A DNA stretch of 64,000 bases from Rhypophila decipiens (GCA_033297075.1 MU858072.1:124001-188000); one strand, 5' to 3'; numbered from the stretch's first letter, positions 46,932-60,197 are shown. The notes: generated from the sequence alone by a model not told the origin. Translations and numbers: made by a program.

Positions 46932-48613
46932 ATGGCGTCGCTCACGGGTGGTACATACCCTCCAGCTATCGAAGACTCGGCAGAGCGAGACGCTCTTGCG
47001 CAAGAAATCAAGGATTGGTCCATTGCTCATGGCCTGGCTGTCCGACCTCCCCCTGCAGTGGTCGAGAACAACGCCGAGGGGATTCTGGCCATGAATGCGC
47101 CGGTTACACTCTTTCCAAGCCCTTTCCCAAAAAGCTGTTTTAGAGAAGCAAAGGCCATCCAAACGACTTATAACGAACTTTATGCCTCTATCAGCAATGA
47201 TGAGGAATTCATTGCCGGATTGGTCCAAGAGTGAGTGGTGTAAACTTGACCCTGAATATCATGGCTTGCTCACAACTGACCCTTGACCAGGATCGCGGGA
47301 GCGGATGATTTTATCGCCAATTTATGGCAAGTTCACCAACGTGTGAAAAAGGAAGGATACGTGCAAAATCTCTCTCTTGGTCTGTTTAGATCCGATTATA
47401 TGGTCCATCAGGATGGCGATCGTCTCCAGATCAAACAGGTCGAGTTCAACACCATTGCCTCCTCATTTGGTGGGCTCTCGGCTCAGACCTCTCTTTTACA
47501 CAAGTACGTCGTCCTCAGATACCAGATACCATACCCATATGCATATCTCAAAATATCTGACCTCTCACCAGACATCTTGCCCAAACTTCATATCCACACC
47601 TACAAGACACTGCAGCAGCATCAACCCAGCTAGACCTTCCCGAGAATGACAGCGCCAAAGGTCTAGCAGCCGGCCTCAAAGCCGCATATGACGCATACGG
47701 CAAATCCGAACAAGGCCACCCAACTTGCGTCTTATTCCTCGTCCAAGGCGGCGAGAGAAACGTCTTTGACCAGCGCCATCTGGAATATGAACTCCAACAG
47801 TCCTCCGTGCCCGTCTTCCGCCTCCCCTTTTCCGAAATCCTCCAGCGCACCAGCATCTCGCCCAAACGCCAACTCCTTTACACGCTTCCCACCAACTCCT
47901 CCAAAGTATTCGAGGTAGCCGTAGTCTACCTCCGCGCAGGCTACGGACCTTCCGACTACCCAGACCAAGCAGCCTGGGAAGCCCGCTACCAGATCGAGCG
48001 CTCGTCTGCGATCGTCTGTCCCACAGTCTTGACCCAGCTGGCAGGGATGAAAAAAGTCCAGCAAGTCCTCGCCACGCCTGAACAATCATCATCCACCAGC
48101 CCCGTTAATAACAGCGACAATTATCCCACCGCCCTGAAGCGCTTCATCCCCCAAGAACACAACCAAAAGGCCCTCCTCCGCACATTCACAAATATCTACC
48201 CCCTCGACACAACCCCCTCCGGCCTCACCGCCAGAAAATTAGCAACCGACCCAGAGCTCTGCAAAAGATACGTCATGAAGCCCCAGCGCGAAGGCGGCGG
48301 GAATAACTTCTACCGAACCTCGATACCGGCTCATCTAAAGACGATTCCGGAAAAGCACTGGTCGAGTTATATCCTCATGGAAATTATCACGCCGCCGCCT
48401 TTGACCAATACCATTTTGCGGAATGGTCAGCTTGAGAAGGGGGGTGTGATCTGTGAGTTGGGCATTTATGGGACTTGTTTGTGGGATAGCACTTCTGGCG
48501 AGATTTTGCATAATAAGCTGGCTGGGTATTTGCTTCGTACCAAGGGGGATCAGAGCGAGGAGGGAGGGGTTGCTGCCGGCTTTGGGTGTATGGATTCTGT
48601 TGCTTTGGTTTAG
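46932..48613 (+). CDS. gsh2: Glutathione synthetase
   Basis: Three exons (46932-47230, 47291-47503, 47572-48613) encode 517 aa, close to the eukaryotic norm of about 480-500. The enzyme joins gamma-glutamylcysteine and glycine with ATP, the second step of glutathione synthesis, in the cytosol as a dimer. Diagnostic blocks are LGLFRSDYM, QVEFNTIASSFGGL, VVYLRAGYGPSDYP, ALLRTFTNIYPL and the ATP-grasp glycine loop MKPQREGGGNN near residue 400. The late LGIYGTCLW and the C-terminal GVAAGFGCMDSV also fit. An Asn/Ser insert near 340-350 makes it slightly longer than usual. The start is the first ATG, in context CACCATGG. The 3' end faces an SGNH esterase gene. Confidence 0.96.
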
Positions 48614-48935
48614 ATCTGTCTTGTCTGTCTGATTTACTTATATACAGATCATCTATATCTTAGACTTAAGAAGGTCCTTAAGGGCTTTCATTCTTCCCAA
48701 GGGATCTAAACTCGCACCGAATTTCGATCTTCAGTCTAGAGCTCCTTAGTATGAAAGAACATAAACCGGTATCTTATCCAGAAACTGTAATAAAACCGAG
48801 CCGTGATCGTATGTCGTGTGAAAATGGCTTGCCATAACCTGCTGCCCTCCAAACTCTACCATACCATATTTGTATGCTCCGTACAAGAACGACATAATCA
48901 TTGCCCGTTACTCGTTGCTTGTTCACGTGTCGAGA
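48614..48935. other. Intergenic between convergent GSH2 and esterase genes
   Basis: Only 322 bases hold the 3' ends of both genes. No other feature is seen. Confidence 0.4.
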
Positions 48936-50024
48936 TCAAGATGATGCTTTCGTCTGAATATCCTCCTCCAACCAAGGAGCCGTCCTCCAATCAGGCAACA
49001 AATACCCGACCTTGTCCTCGTCGTTCGTCCCGGCCCATTCGGACCCAAAATGCGGCCTAAGCAAGCCATAAAAGATCTGATATGCCTCCGGGTTCATGTG
49101 TAGCCCATCGGGAAGCAGCTGCTCGAGATAGCCTCGTTCCCCGCCCTCGGGGTCCCCTAGCACAGGACGCCCCGGCGTCGGTTCATACCCAGGTGTCTTG
49201 GCGATGGCCACGTCCATTATGGCTTTGCAGAGGTCTATCAGAGTGACGTTGTCATACTCGGCGGCTAGGTCCCGTACGGCTTGGGAGTAAGCCGCGCTGG
49301 TCTTGGAAAGCCGGGATACGTCTGAATACCCGTTGGCGAGGTCTACTACCTTCATCCGGATCTCGTCTAGAGGAGGGGGCGTGACAAGGAAGATCTTTGG
49401 TTTGTGGGAAGCTATGTTAGGGTGGGTTATGATTTTCCGGAGGTTCTCTTTGAACTTGGGGAGAGGGACGTGTTGGTTGTCGATGGAGCGTGGGAGGGAG
49501 GCGTCGTTTGCTCCAAGGAGGATAACCTGACCAATCGGTTAATATTTGTCCTCTTTTTTACGATTGGCAAAGCTAGCTAAGTATCTGCAAAGGAGCCGGG
49601 TAAGCACGTACAAGATACTTGAGCTGTGGACCTCCGTCCGTCCAGGGGGCGAAGATCTGAGGTAATGCTTTGAGGGCATTGGATGTGTTGTAGCCAGAGA
49701 AGCCGCGGTTAACCACGTCAAACCGGCGCATGAGCTCTGCCCAATAATCAAGGAGTAAAGAAAGTGAGCTCCCGGTTAGCTATATCCTGATTCAAAAAGC
49801 GTTGCTGATGTGATGACCCCAATTGGTGATAGTAGAGTCCTCAGACTTACGAGTTTGTAAAGCTCCCTGGAACGAGAAACCGCCTGATGTCTCTGCGGCT
49901 CCTTGAAAGAGGGAGTCGCCGAAGAGGACGACTTGTGGATAGGGTATCTACCAATGGCAATAGGAAGGGCAGGGTTAGTGTCAATTCGCCCCAGTCGAGG
50001 AATATTGGTCCATCTTACCGCCAT
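48936..50024 (-). CDS. SGNH/GDSL esterase, IAH1-like
   Basis: Four exons (50024-50019, 49947-49851, 49736-49612, 49526-48936) encode 272 aa. The first coding exon is only ATG GCG, joined to IPYPQVVLFGDSLFQ. The SGNH blocks are present: GDS with Ser14, NRGFSGYN giving the conserved Gly, GAND with Asn83, and DGLHMN with Asp216 and His219. The layout matches yeast isoamyl acetate-hydrolysing esterase Iah1 (about 238 aa). The enzyme should cut short acetate esters in the cytosol, but the true substrate is not shown. No signal peptide is seen. A 10-codon open frame lies upstream in the leader. Confidence 0.88.
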
Positions 50025-52318
50025 CTGGAGCTTTTCTGGCCGAGGCTGGACTTGATGATAGTGGTGGAGGCTCTTGCGGTTGAGGTTCTACGAGACTGAG
50101 ATTGCGGCTGGGTGCAGCATCTATGTAACCAAGGTTCGGTTAAAGTCTAGATGAAGGGGAGAAGACAAACGACTGCCGGCCTAGTACCGGTCTAAGGTAG
50201 GAGCCGAGAAAGAACGGAAGAGAGAGGGAAGCTGCCGTCCCAGCTACCTTGCTTAGTATTTTATATCCCAACTCTGGGTCTCTCTTCCTTCCTCCAAGGT
50301 CGCGCAATGGACCTTTGACCCCACCACCGTGTGTTTCTGACTTCTTGCCCCGCAACCTAGCTCCAGCTAGGCATACCAGGTGTATGGGTATGTGTTGCAC
50401 TGTGCGGATACCGCCGAGTAGTCCACGATAAATTCCGTAAGTAGCTCTGGGCTTCAGTTCTAAGAGGGATACATGGCTGTTTGAGAGCGGCCTGGCAGGA
50501 AGGTACGGACAGTATAAACGGAATTTACCATCTCAGCAAGCTGGCAGGAAGCAGAGAGACGCGGAAAAATCAGACGAGGTGAAGGGATCTAGACTCAAGC
50601 CTCGAGAGTGATGGGAGGGACCAGCCACCTAGGAGTACTCCTTCCTCCGGCAGAAAAAAGCCGCGATGAGCTCCTGCAGAGTCCCAGTCCAGACACTTGA
50701 CAAATTTTCAGTCTTCCAGAGATTTCATCCAGCGGTCAACTCACATGCGTATGTACTAAGGTATGTAGTGGGGGTTTCGGATCGGAAGAGTGACACTAAT
50801 GTCCACATGGTTCATCTCACACAAAAAGTTGCCTCACACATCTGACCTCTCACCGCACTCTTGAAGTTGTACACAGACCATTATTCTCGAAACCCTCCTT
50901 TTTCTGATTCGTTCGTCTTCTTGCCTAATTAGCCCCCTTGGAGCTCTTTGGCAGCATCGTCGCATGCCACGGGCGCACAATGCCGCGTTTGGACAAGCGG
51001 CTCAAAACCTCTGCAACGCTGATAGGGAGCAGGGCCCGATACTGCGGTTACACCCAGGGCCTCGAAGTTCCTATATGCACGCTCAAGGGTCATAACTTCG
51101 GCGCATTTTGACGGACACGCTCATTCTCCGTCTCGTCCTTGATAGCTTCAGCATATTACTGGCCAACACACGACAGACATGATACCGGTACATAATCATG
51201 CTGCCCTCTTTTCCGAGCGAGCGAGCTCACATGCAGTCCAATACCGACATCTCGACCACACCTTGACCCTTGGCCTTGGACTGGCAGCAGACGAGTTCAA
51301 TAATCGCACCAGTTAGCTCTCCGCCTTGGCTTTCACGGGGTCATGGCTTGATGCAATGTCCAGCAAGGGTTTTTGGCCTTCTCTTCGTCTCATTCGCCCG
51401 CAGAAGAACTTGCTTCTCGAAACACTCCAACGTCCCCATACAAAGGTACTCGGTACCACCGCACACCTCGCTGACTGACAGAATCCTACATGCGGGTGTC
51501 CCTCACCCTCAAACCTTCACCGTCGGCTATGTTCCTGCGATACTACGACTGTCAGGTGCTTGCTGGATGGGATGGATCGTCGATGAACAGTGAATCGTCT
51601 CATATCCGGGGTTATGACATGCCGAGATGATCTCCCGGCTGAGTGAGCTGGTTTCCATTAGCATATTCCATCCCTACCGTTAACTCAGCTCCCGAACCAT
51701 GAGAGCATTGTTATCACCACCAGTTCGTCCTTCCATCCGGACGTGGGGGGGACTGCGTTTAAATTGGGATGTGAAACGCATTGAGCCTCATTATCCCCGA
51801 TAACCGGGCCTAGGAGTTTAAAGGTCAATAAGAAGAACAGACATGCTTTGCCAGTCCTGTTCTCCACAAGATAAGTTTATATGTTTTCACATTGAGGTGT
51901 TTGGCAAGTGTTGACCTTGAAGCTGAAAAGTCCCTAACCATGAACCTCCCCCGCCTTTCCAGTTTTACCCCACCACGGAGACCCGCGGGGTTACGGGGTA
52001 CAGATGTCGGTGAGCAGGAGGGGCATTTTCCCACACAAGGCATGGGTCTTATCGATAAGGTTGGCCTGTACCGATAAGCGTAGATTCAAACAGGATTGCA
52101 CTTCACAGATAACAAATCCCAATCCATGCAGCACTATCAGTCAGCGACGTCACCCGCCACACTGATGCCATCAACACCGAGCTCTCGGAGTTTACACAAC
52201 AGCCATTTTAAAACACCGATTGATGCTCAAGCTCATTGTACACTTTCAGTGATTACTTAAAAGCCAAACCTGGAATATATTACTCTGAGATCATACAATA
52301 AGAAGCAGAACAGCAAAG
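50025..52318. other. Intergenic, 2.3 kb
   Basis: No gene is recognised. The left end holds the esterase leader and an upstream ORF, the right end the promoter of the LysM-type gene. Open frames of up to 107 codons have no family resemblance. Confidence 0.4.
50088..50120 (-). other. Upstream ORF in the esterase leader
   Basis: ATG CTG CAC ... TAG gives 10 codons and ends 63 bases before the esterase start codon. If the leader reaches this far, it could lower translation of the main frame. It is a sequence observation only. Confidence 0.35.
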
Positions 52319-53467
52319 ATGGACCAGACGGCATGTTGTACTTGCGCAACATTATTATCGCAGACCCCCCGGGTTGCCCCGTCTTCGTCCTCGTCTGAGA
52401 AACAGAGGCCTCTCCCAGATAACCGCCCACTGGACTGCTGTGGACGAGTTATATGTGGGAGCTGTATACATGTTAGTTTATGACATATCTGCTTACTCTT
52501 CTTGATAATACTTATACGACCATCGTACTTGATGCTCGGTTCTCTGTGTACAGAACGAAAGTGAAATAACACAACCACTAACAAGCAATCTCAGAAAAAT
52601 CCACGGTTCGACACGTACTGTCCATACTGCCAGACGTCATCTTCTTCTACTCCAGCCTCGTTCACACCTCGGGGTAAGCCTCCGAAACAGAAAGTTGAAG
52701 ACCCAGAAGAAAAAGTGAAAGAACCGCCCTCATACGAAGATATCTCTTCCGTCAAACCACCTTCTCCCGTGGGACCCGGAAACGACGAGCCGCCTCCTTA
52801 TACAACAGAAATAGTAGCAGCAGAAACAAATCCAGACACCCAGCTACTACCACCATCATATGACCTCATCCCAGTAAACAATTCCACCAATAACCCCATC
52901 AACGCAGACGACCAAAAGAACAAGACCTCCTCTTCCTCCTCCTCAGACCAAGACGAAAATGAAGATGAACCAATCCTCCACTTCCTAAACCACCCAAACG
53001 ACACAATCCAATCCCTCTCCCTACGCTACTCCATCCCGGCCCAAACCCTCCGCTCCTTCAACAGACTCTCCTCAGACCATCTCCTCCTCGCACGGCAAAC
53101 AATCCTCATCCCCAAATCCCAGATGAAGATGAAATCCCTCTCCCCAGCCCCAGTCAACGGCGAAGAGGAACAAATTCGCAAAAACAAAATCCGTCGGTGG
53201 ATGGTAACCTGCAAAGTCCATGACTACGATGTTGCCGTTTTATATCTCGAACAAGCCGGTTATGATATTGAGGCTGCGACGGAGGCTTATTTTGCTGATG
53301 AGGCTTGGGAGAGGGATCATCCCTTTCCTGCGGCGGGACAAGGGAATGCAAGTTCAAGTTCGAGGGAAACTGGAGGAGCAGGGAAGTGGGATAGAGTACG
53401 GGCATATCATCAGCAGCGGTTGAATGGGCGGGTGCCTTCGACTTTGCTCAACATTAGAACAAGTTAG
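52319..53467 (+). CDS. RING-like / PPxY / LysM / UBA-like protein
   Basis: Two exons (52319-52471, 52595-53467) encode 341 aa. Cysteines at 6, 9, 40/41, 46, 49, 60 and 63, with His51, form a treble-clef or RING-like zinc module, with the exon join inside it. Three PPxY motifs follow at 95-98, 117-120 and 137-140, the binding signal for WW domains of Nedd4/Rsp5-type ligases. A LysM domain spans about 174-222 (SLSLRYSIPAQTLRSFNRL...RQTILIP). A UBA-like helical region lies at about 238-287 (YDVAVLYLEQAGYDIEAATEAYF). No signal peptide is seen, so this is an intracellular LysM protein and not a chitin effector. A role as an adaptor in ubiquitin trafficking is inference. The start is the ATG giving MDQTACCTC. 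Confidence 0.88.
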
Positions 53468-54015
53468 GGGAGACACGGTTTGAAAGATTGTACGATGATT
53501 ATTGCATGAATTTATTTGCCTTTGGGTTTTATTATCATCTGTATTGCTTCAGTGCGCACCGCCAGATCCGTGGTGGCATGGCAACAAACAAGGCATTGTT
53601 CGTCGTAGAAACAATGTTACAATATATCTATCTACATGTCGGAATCGCTGTTTTGTTCAATGCGCTGCCGGGACAAGTATATAAGCTCCCAATGTGGAAG
53701 GGAAGAAATGATAAGAAACAAGCCACATAGTGCTTCTGCACTGCCTAGCCCAAACTCCGCGCCGGAAGCAAAAAACCCCAACCCAGTTGTCCAGGGCAAT
53801 TTAAAAGGTGCTAAGCCTTTCCCAGAATTGAATGGGACGGTAAAACACACGGCATAGCTACCTAAATACTCTTGTTAGATTATGTCAAGGTCATCTGTAT
53901 AGATCAACAGCCAAACTAACCCGTCGAATAGAAACAGAAACACCCCGCCTCAAAAGGAAAATCTCGTAACGTCGTGATAATTATCAGCATCGTGCCCTTT
54001 TCACCAGAGCTAAGC
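53468..54015. other. Intergenic between convergent LysM and RSE1 genes
   Basis: The 548-base region holds the 3' ends of both genes. Nothing else is recognised. Confidence 0.4.
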
Positions 54016-57000
54016 TTAAAAGGCAGATCGGGTACGGATGTCCTACACGAGGTAAAAGTCAGCATATCGTCTCATCATAAGAACCTGTGAGGGGGGACAT
54101 ACCGAGATCTTCCGCTCAATCTCCCTCACCGAGCGATCCAGCTCGCCAGCAATCATCTGCTTCTTATCGTTCGGCAGTAAGCTAAACCTCTCGCAGAGAT
54201 CACCATCAATAACACCCTTGACAGGGACATAGTAGCCCCGGTAGATCAAATGATCACGTCCCGCAAGCGGCGGATCCTCGCTCCTCATGTGAATCTCCAA
54301 CGCCTGGAAGAAATCCACATCTTCGCGGCTGACAAAAGGGATAAAAACACCCACGGTCCCTTGCAGACCGCTCCAGAGCAGCACATCTTGGCCACCGACG
54401 ACAAGCCGGGTTTTCGTGACGCTCGTAGGGATATCCTGGGTGTAGAAATGGGCCATCAGAGTCAACCGATGCGGCGTGCCATGCAGATACTTTCTCGCGT
54501 GAGCAAGCTGTATCTCGGAACCGGGCTCGTCAGCTTCCACACTGGCCTTCTCGGGACAGCGCAGGATAGAGATGTTTCCAAACTTGTCGCCCACAGCCAC
54601 ACTTTCGTAGTCAACCATGGCGAGACAGGTGGTCCAGCGGTTGATGGGGTCATCCACAAAGGGAATCATCTTGTTGCTCTCAGCCTTGTAGACAACATAG
54701 ATGACACCCTGCTGGACATCGCCAACAACGATCCGGTTGCCCTGCGTTTGGATCGAGACGATGAGTTGCGGCGCTACCTCGGCCTGTGACTTGCGCAGGA
54801 GCTGCTTCAAACCTAGGTCATAGATGCGAAGCGTCTTGCCAATACCGGCGAGAAGTCTGCCCTGGAAGGGAATGAGCGCCAAGGGAGGCTCCTCAATGAC
54901 CGTCTTGTGGATGAACTCCAATTCCCGGCCGTCTTCGAGGAAACGGTAGATATGGATAGCACCCTCTGTAGACTGCCGGGGATTTAGAACCATGTTCTTG
55001 CCAGTCCCCACGACAAGGAAACTCTCGCCTCCCTGGCTTGCGAATGATACGACAGCAACACTGACGGCGGCCTCGTTATCTGTCAAATCGATTGTCTGCA
55101 GCACTTTGGGCTCCTCACTCGCAGGGTCCACAACGCTGATGCAAGAAGCCCATCGACCATTAGCACGGGGGTGTCCAAACAACTCTGGCTCTAGCGCTTT
55201 CGCTTCACCATTGACCACATTTGGCTGCGCAAGCAGCTGGGCCTGCAGATCTGGCGGGAGTGTGTTGTTGTCCGACTCGATGGTATAAAAGTATGGCTGT
55301 TCCGGGTGTTTCACCAGTCTCTTTGGCGTGTGGCTCAATGGAATCGACTTCTGAATGAGGGTTCCTCCCAGTTTCTCGATGGTGAAAATTCTATAAAGCA
55401 CGATTAGCTTTTGTGGCCGATAAAAATGAACCGAGAGAAGTTGCTGCAAGAAAAATGCTTTCTCAGAAGGAACAATTGATACAATTCTGTGATTGTTTCA
55501 ATGCCTCATCGCCCTTGGGCATAGGAATCCCTTTTATCATCATGAAAGAAAGCGAGCAAAGAAAAATAAGCATCGGGGGATAGTAGACTGACCTTAGCAA
55601 GTTGCCGTGAACTCCAACCATTCCTTCCATGCATTGTTCACTGCTGAAGTTCCAGGCATACTCGAGCTCGCTGTAGTCCAGAGGTGCCATGACAAAGTTC
55701 TTGGTACTGCTGTCTGTATAGCCGATGTACGGCCTCGAACTGAGAGCCAAAACACAGGTCTGGTTTTGAACGGAAACTTGGAAGAGCTTGGTGGGCCTTG
55801 GGCCGAGGAATCTCTGGCGGGTGTCTGTGAGCTCGCCCGTGACTTCGTCCAAGACAGTTCGAAGGTAGACGCCAGAGTGCAGTCCAATATGGAGATACAA
55901 GGTTGAACCGCCGAATGAATCCTCCATTGCCATTATAGACAAGGACGAAGGAGCAGCTGTCAGCGCCTGGATTGACTTCATCTCGAGCGTCGACTCTGGG
56001 TCGAGGCTGAGAATACGAACGGTGCAGTCATCACATCCCACTGCCAGGAAAGAGCTGCGTTTCAGCCCCTCTGGTACCTTGCCCAAACTCAGGCAGGTGA
56101 CTGTGCCCGACATTTCCTTCTTCTCGTCATACTCGGCGAGAACATTGTCCGTGTCCAATTCGAAGTAGACGACCTCGCCCGAGCTCAAGGCGATCACCAC
56201 CTGGTTCTCATTGGTGGCAGCAGCGACGATCGATCTGTGTTGAGGTGCAGGCCACTCGTTGACCCGGCCATGGACGATATGTCTAATACCTTTGGGATGT
56301 ACCTGCACGATGCCTTCCTCTCCGAGCTGTTGGACAGCCAAAGTCGGGGCGTTGGTAAGTAAACCGCTGTCGCTCACTTCTTCCACCGTCTCGCCAATGC
56401 TCAACACGAGTGTTCCATTTGTGAATGATAACACCATGTATACGTCATACTCGTCATTCTTGCTCAGCTTGGTGGTCCAAACCGCAGCAGGGGTGCCGGG
56501 AAGCTCCGAGGCGACTATTTCGGAAACTTCCAGTCCATGCTTAAGCATGCGGAATGTACTCGTCGCTCCGCTTCCGCAAGCCGAGTAGATTTGCGGCACG
56601 TCCTCTCCTGTCAGATTCTCGATCTTTGAATCCACCAAAGGACTCATCGAGTCGATGCTCTCGACCAGGAGCAAGTTGCCCATCGGGCGCGGATAAAAAT
56701 AGACCGGGTCGTATGGCGTTGACGGGTCGGTTGGGAAGTCATTGCTAGTGAATTCCTGCTCTTCATCGTCGTCACCCAACTTCTCAAACTGGAACAAGTG
56801 GTGATTGCCGAACTCGCTGGCTGCGAACAAGAAACCGCTCTTAAGAATGCAGAGGCTTGACGCCAGAGGGATGGTTTCAAAGTACTTGATTTTCAAGAGC
56901 GCAACTTCTCCCGTGGCATCACCCTTGGAATTGACCGCCATATCAATCGTGACCTTGAAGATGTCTCCATCATCGGACTGCAAGAGAAAGAAGAAAGCGC

Positions 57001-58087
57001 CTGCGCTTCCCTTCAGCTTGTGCATAACTCCACTCACAATGGTGCGCTTCCGTGTTGGGTCTTCGGTGGCGGCCCTTCGCCTGGGAATGGGAACTCGGAA
57101 AGCCTCTTGGTTGGAGTGGCGATATGTGATACTCTCCTCGCCGCAAACCAGCACGCCACTGGGCCCGTCGTTACCGCCAGGGACTTGGAAGAGAATCGAG
57201 CTTGTTGAGTCCACCGTGTCGGACCACTTTCGTATAACGTGGTTCAATCCCAAATCCAGTTCGTAGTAAACAAGCTGCGTCTCGGCCTCCTTCGCAGCCT
57301 CACCGGTGGCGTCTTGGTCTGCATCGGCGTAATCAAGCTCCAGGGCAGCAAAAACAGGGTTGGAGTATCCGACGTCCAGAGCAACCAGGGACAAAACCAA
57401 GACGCCGTGCTTGTGCGCTTCCAGGGGTGACGATATGGTGAGCTCTGCTTGTGAATTGCGGTTGAGCACATAGACGAGCTTGTTCTTCTCTAGGGACGCG
57501 ATCAAGCAGGCTCTGCCCTTGGGATCTGCAGCCAAATACTGGCCAGGGACGACCCGTCGCACCCCGGATTTCCCAAAGGTCTCGAGGTGGATGCGGACAA
57601 ACTTGTTGGTCTGGGGATTGTACTCCAGGATGGTGATCCGACCAGAATCGGTTGCCAGAACGATGTAGTCTAAGGAAGACACACTGGATTTAGCAAATGG
57701 TCTCTCGCGTCACAGTGTTTCCCAGGCCGGAGAGCGCGAGGCTGATCGGCAATTCATCCCACCGAACCTGAAAACCGGATCGAGAATCACTATGTTGTCC
57801 GCGGAATATGTAAAGTTGGGGGAGGGGAAGAGGGCAAACTCACCTTTGTGACTTCCTGCAAGACGGAAAGCAGCGATGGCACGAATAATGCCAAAGATAT
57901 CCTGCGTCAGCAGCGTGTTGGTCTTGCCCGCCCGGGAATCGAGTTGGAGAAGAGAAAGACGCGAGCCAGAGGCTGTGATAATCTGTTGCTCCTTGGTTCC
58001 CGCAAACTGACCAAGCAGCGCCTGCGTAATGGTGGTCGGCGGTTGGATCGTCAACGAGTACATGAACATATTCGACGTGGTCGCCAT
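54016..58087 (-). CDS. rse1: Splicing factor 3B subunit 3 (RSE1/SF3B3)
   Basis: Four exons (58087-57844, 57669-55593, 55390-54103, 54042-54016) encode 1211 aa, the family length (about 1200). SF3B3 is a three-propeller scaffold of the U2 snRNP SF3b complex in the nucleus, needed for branch-site recognition. It is related to DDB1 and CPSF-A. The N-terminal [24 protein letters not shown] and [15 protein letters not shown] are diagnostic of SF3B3 against DDB1, as is the C-terminus [13 protein letters not shown]. The last exon is only 27 nt and supplies DIRTRSAF. The first intron (174 nt) is long for this window. The start is the ATG giving [11 protein letters not shown]. It is divergent to the Mss51-like gene across 463 bp. 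Confidence 0.97.
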
Positions 58088-58550
58088 GGCTGCAGGTGGG
58101 CGCAGAAAGCCCGCGCGGCTTTACTCGGGGGTGGTGAGTCGACTTGGCAAACGTTGTGGGAACGATATTGAAAAGAGAAAAAAGTTAAGGCAAGTTAGAA
58201 ATTGCTTGGTTGATTGAAATATTTTCCGTGTTTTTGAAGTGGACTCGAGAATGGAATTGGAGCTCCAGTCTGCGACTTTGAGATGCTGCCTGTCGTGTCG
58301 AGGAAAAAGTTTACAGGGCCCCAGCGCGGCAGGCCCCGCCGCTCGAGATTGGTCAGACTGGCCGCTGGCAGCTTCAAGGATCCACATGTGGGTCTGGAGC
58401 TCCAGCTCACTAGCATCTCATTGGTGGATGGGACCAAAGCTCGGAGTTTCAACATCTGATCAAGGCACGGCGGAAGCTTGATAATCTTCAAGATCTGATA
58501 CTGCTCAATCGGCCTCAACAGCAGTCGCAGTTATCGATTCGACAGCAACC
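58088..58550. promoter_or_regulatory. Shared divergent promoter region, RSE1 and Mss51-like gene
   Basis: A compact 463-bp region lies between two start codons pointing apart. No specific element is recognised. Confidence 0.45.
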
Positions 58551-60197
58551 ATGGCCTTTTCAACAGAGCGAGCGGTGCGCCCGGTCCTGTCCAAGATCTG
58601 CGCCCAATGTTCTACATTGGCTGGTAGACGGAACACGGCAGTCATTGGCAGCGCTGCACAAACGACGACGAGACAGCTCCAGCAGCAGCGGCAAAAGGGA
58701 TCACTTCACGGGACAAGGAGCCGTTCCCATCCCCTCCAACAGTGGACAAGTCAGAAATCAAACACAACGAGGTTATCATCTGGGCTAGCGCAGCCCAGTT
58801 TCACCTCGAGCAGCTTCGCGTCTCCCGATGCTTCAAGAAAGCAACCAGTCCTGGGGCCCGATGACCTCTTCCACTCCTTTACCAACTCTCCCATCCCGGA
58901 AATACGCCAGCGCGCAGCTTTTATAAAACGGCATGCGAATTGTCCCCATCACAGCCATCGCCCGGGGCTCGCAGCGACTGAGACCGACAGCCTCCCTCCC
59001 CAACACGTGGATTTCGAGTGCCCCGACTGTGGCATACCCGTGTACTGCAGCAAGGAACATTGGGCCGATGACTACGAGGCGCATTTGCAGATTTGTGATA
59101 CTCTGAGGCAGATCAATGAGGATGATCATGATCTGAGGTCCGGGCGGGAGTTTCCCGAATTTGAATACGCCGGACAACAAATCGAGGAGCAGCTGGTGAA
59201 CATGACCAACTGGGATACGTTTTTGTATACACGGAATTTCAACGCCATCAATGATGATCGGAGCATGAGGCAGGCCACAAGACTGCTAACATACCCTATT
59301 ACCATTGCCAGCATTCTCCACGAGCTCAGCCCTTATAGCATGACGCCCGGTGGCAGGCTGACAGTGGAGGGGCTCAAAAGCTTCAGCGGTATGTCAACTT
59401 GCTGATGCACCAACTAGATGGATTACGATGCTGATTTTTGTTTATGAAGCCTTGCGGTATACACTGCATCCGCCTCTAAGTGGCGGAAATGGTGAAATCA
59501 AAGGACTGCGACCAGAAGCCCCTCCAGTACGTCTGTTCATTCTTGGAGCACGCGCCGAATCGTCGCTTCCACGAGATGTCTGGGTCCAACTGGCACACTT
59601 GTTTCCTCAAGCCAAGTTCCATCTCATCTTCATCGGACCCGAGAGCATGACCAACCGAGATGACGAGTTTCCTCTTCCTCCACGTACCGCCTCCAACCCA
59701 TTTGGGGCCGTGGTTGAGGACCGCGTGTGGCCTACCATGAAGATCAGCACCATTGTGGACTACTACCACACCCTTCACAAGACGGGCCATTTCTACCCAT
59801 ACGACCCTTACTTTGACTGCTTCATGCTCTTCCACCCCGGTCTTGGCCATCCCGCCAGCTCTCACGAGTGGGAGGAGACGGTTCCATTACTTCTGGAGAC
59901 CAAGGCCCCGATCATCGTTACCGGGTATACCCAGGAAGACATGGAGCGCGACATCAGCTGGGTCAACAAGTCTTGCGCTGGGGAGTTTGACATGCTGCTG
60001 GAGCCGGGCGAGAACACGTTCCGCAGTCTTCGTTGGGATCTGAATGACATGGATCCGCAGGATATCAGTGCTGGCAATTGGGGAGTTTGGTCTTTCCGTG
60101 GAAAGAGGTATGTGATTCGGACTTGACATTTTTTATAAACTCATCATACTAACCACAGCTTTGTAGGTATGAGGCTACTTATAAAGGTGAAGAGTAA
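58551..60197 (+). CDS. Mss51-like mitochondrial translation regulator with MYND-type zinc finger
   Basis: Three exons (58551-59388, 59450-60107, 60167-60197) encode 508 aa. The N-terminal 60-odd residues are rich in Arg, Ser, Thr and Gln and lack acidic residues, as in mitochondrial targeting sequences. A MYND-type finger spans about 129-185 (CPHHSHRPG...FECPDCGIPVYCSKEHWADDYEAHLQIC). The rest matches the Mss51 core: TRNFNAINDDRSMRQATRLLTYPITIASILHELSPY, then RLFILGARAESSLPRDVWVQLAHLFP. Mss51 activates COX1 mRNA translation and assembly in yeast mitochondria. The filamentous-fungal protein is assumed to do likewise. The third exon adds only YEATYKGEE. The start is the first ATG of the frame. 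Confidence 0.9.
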
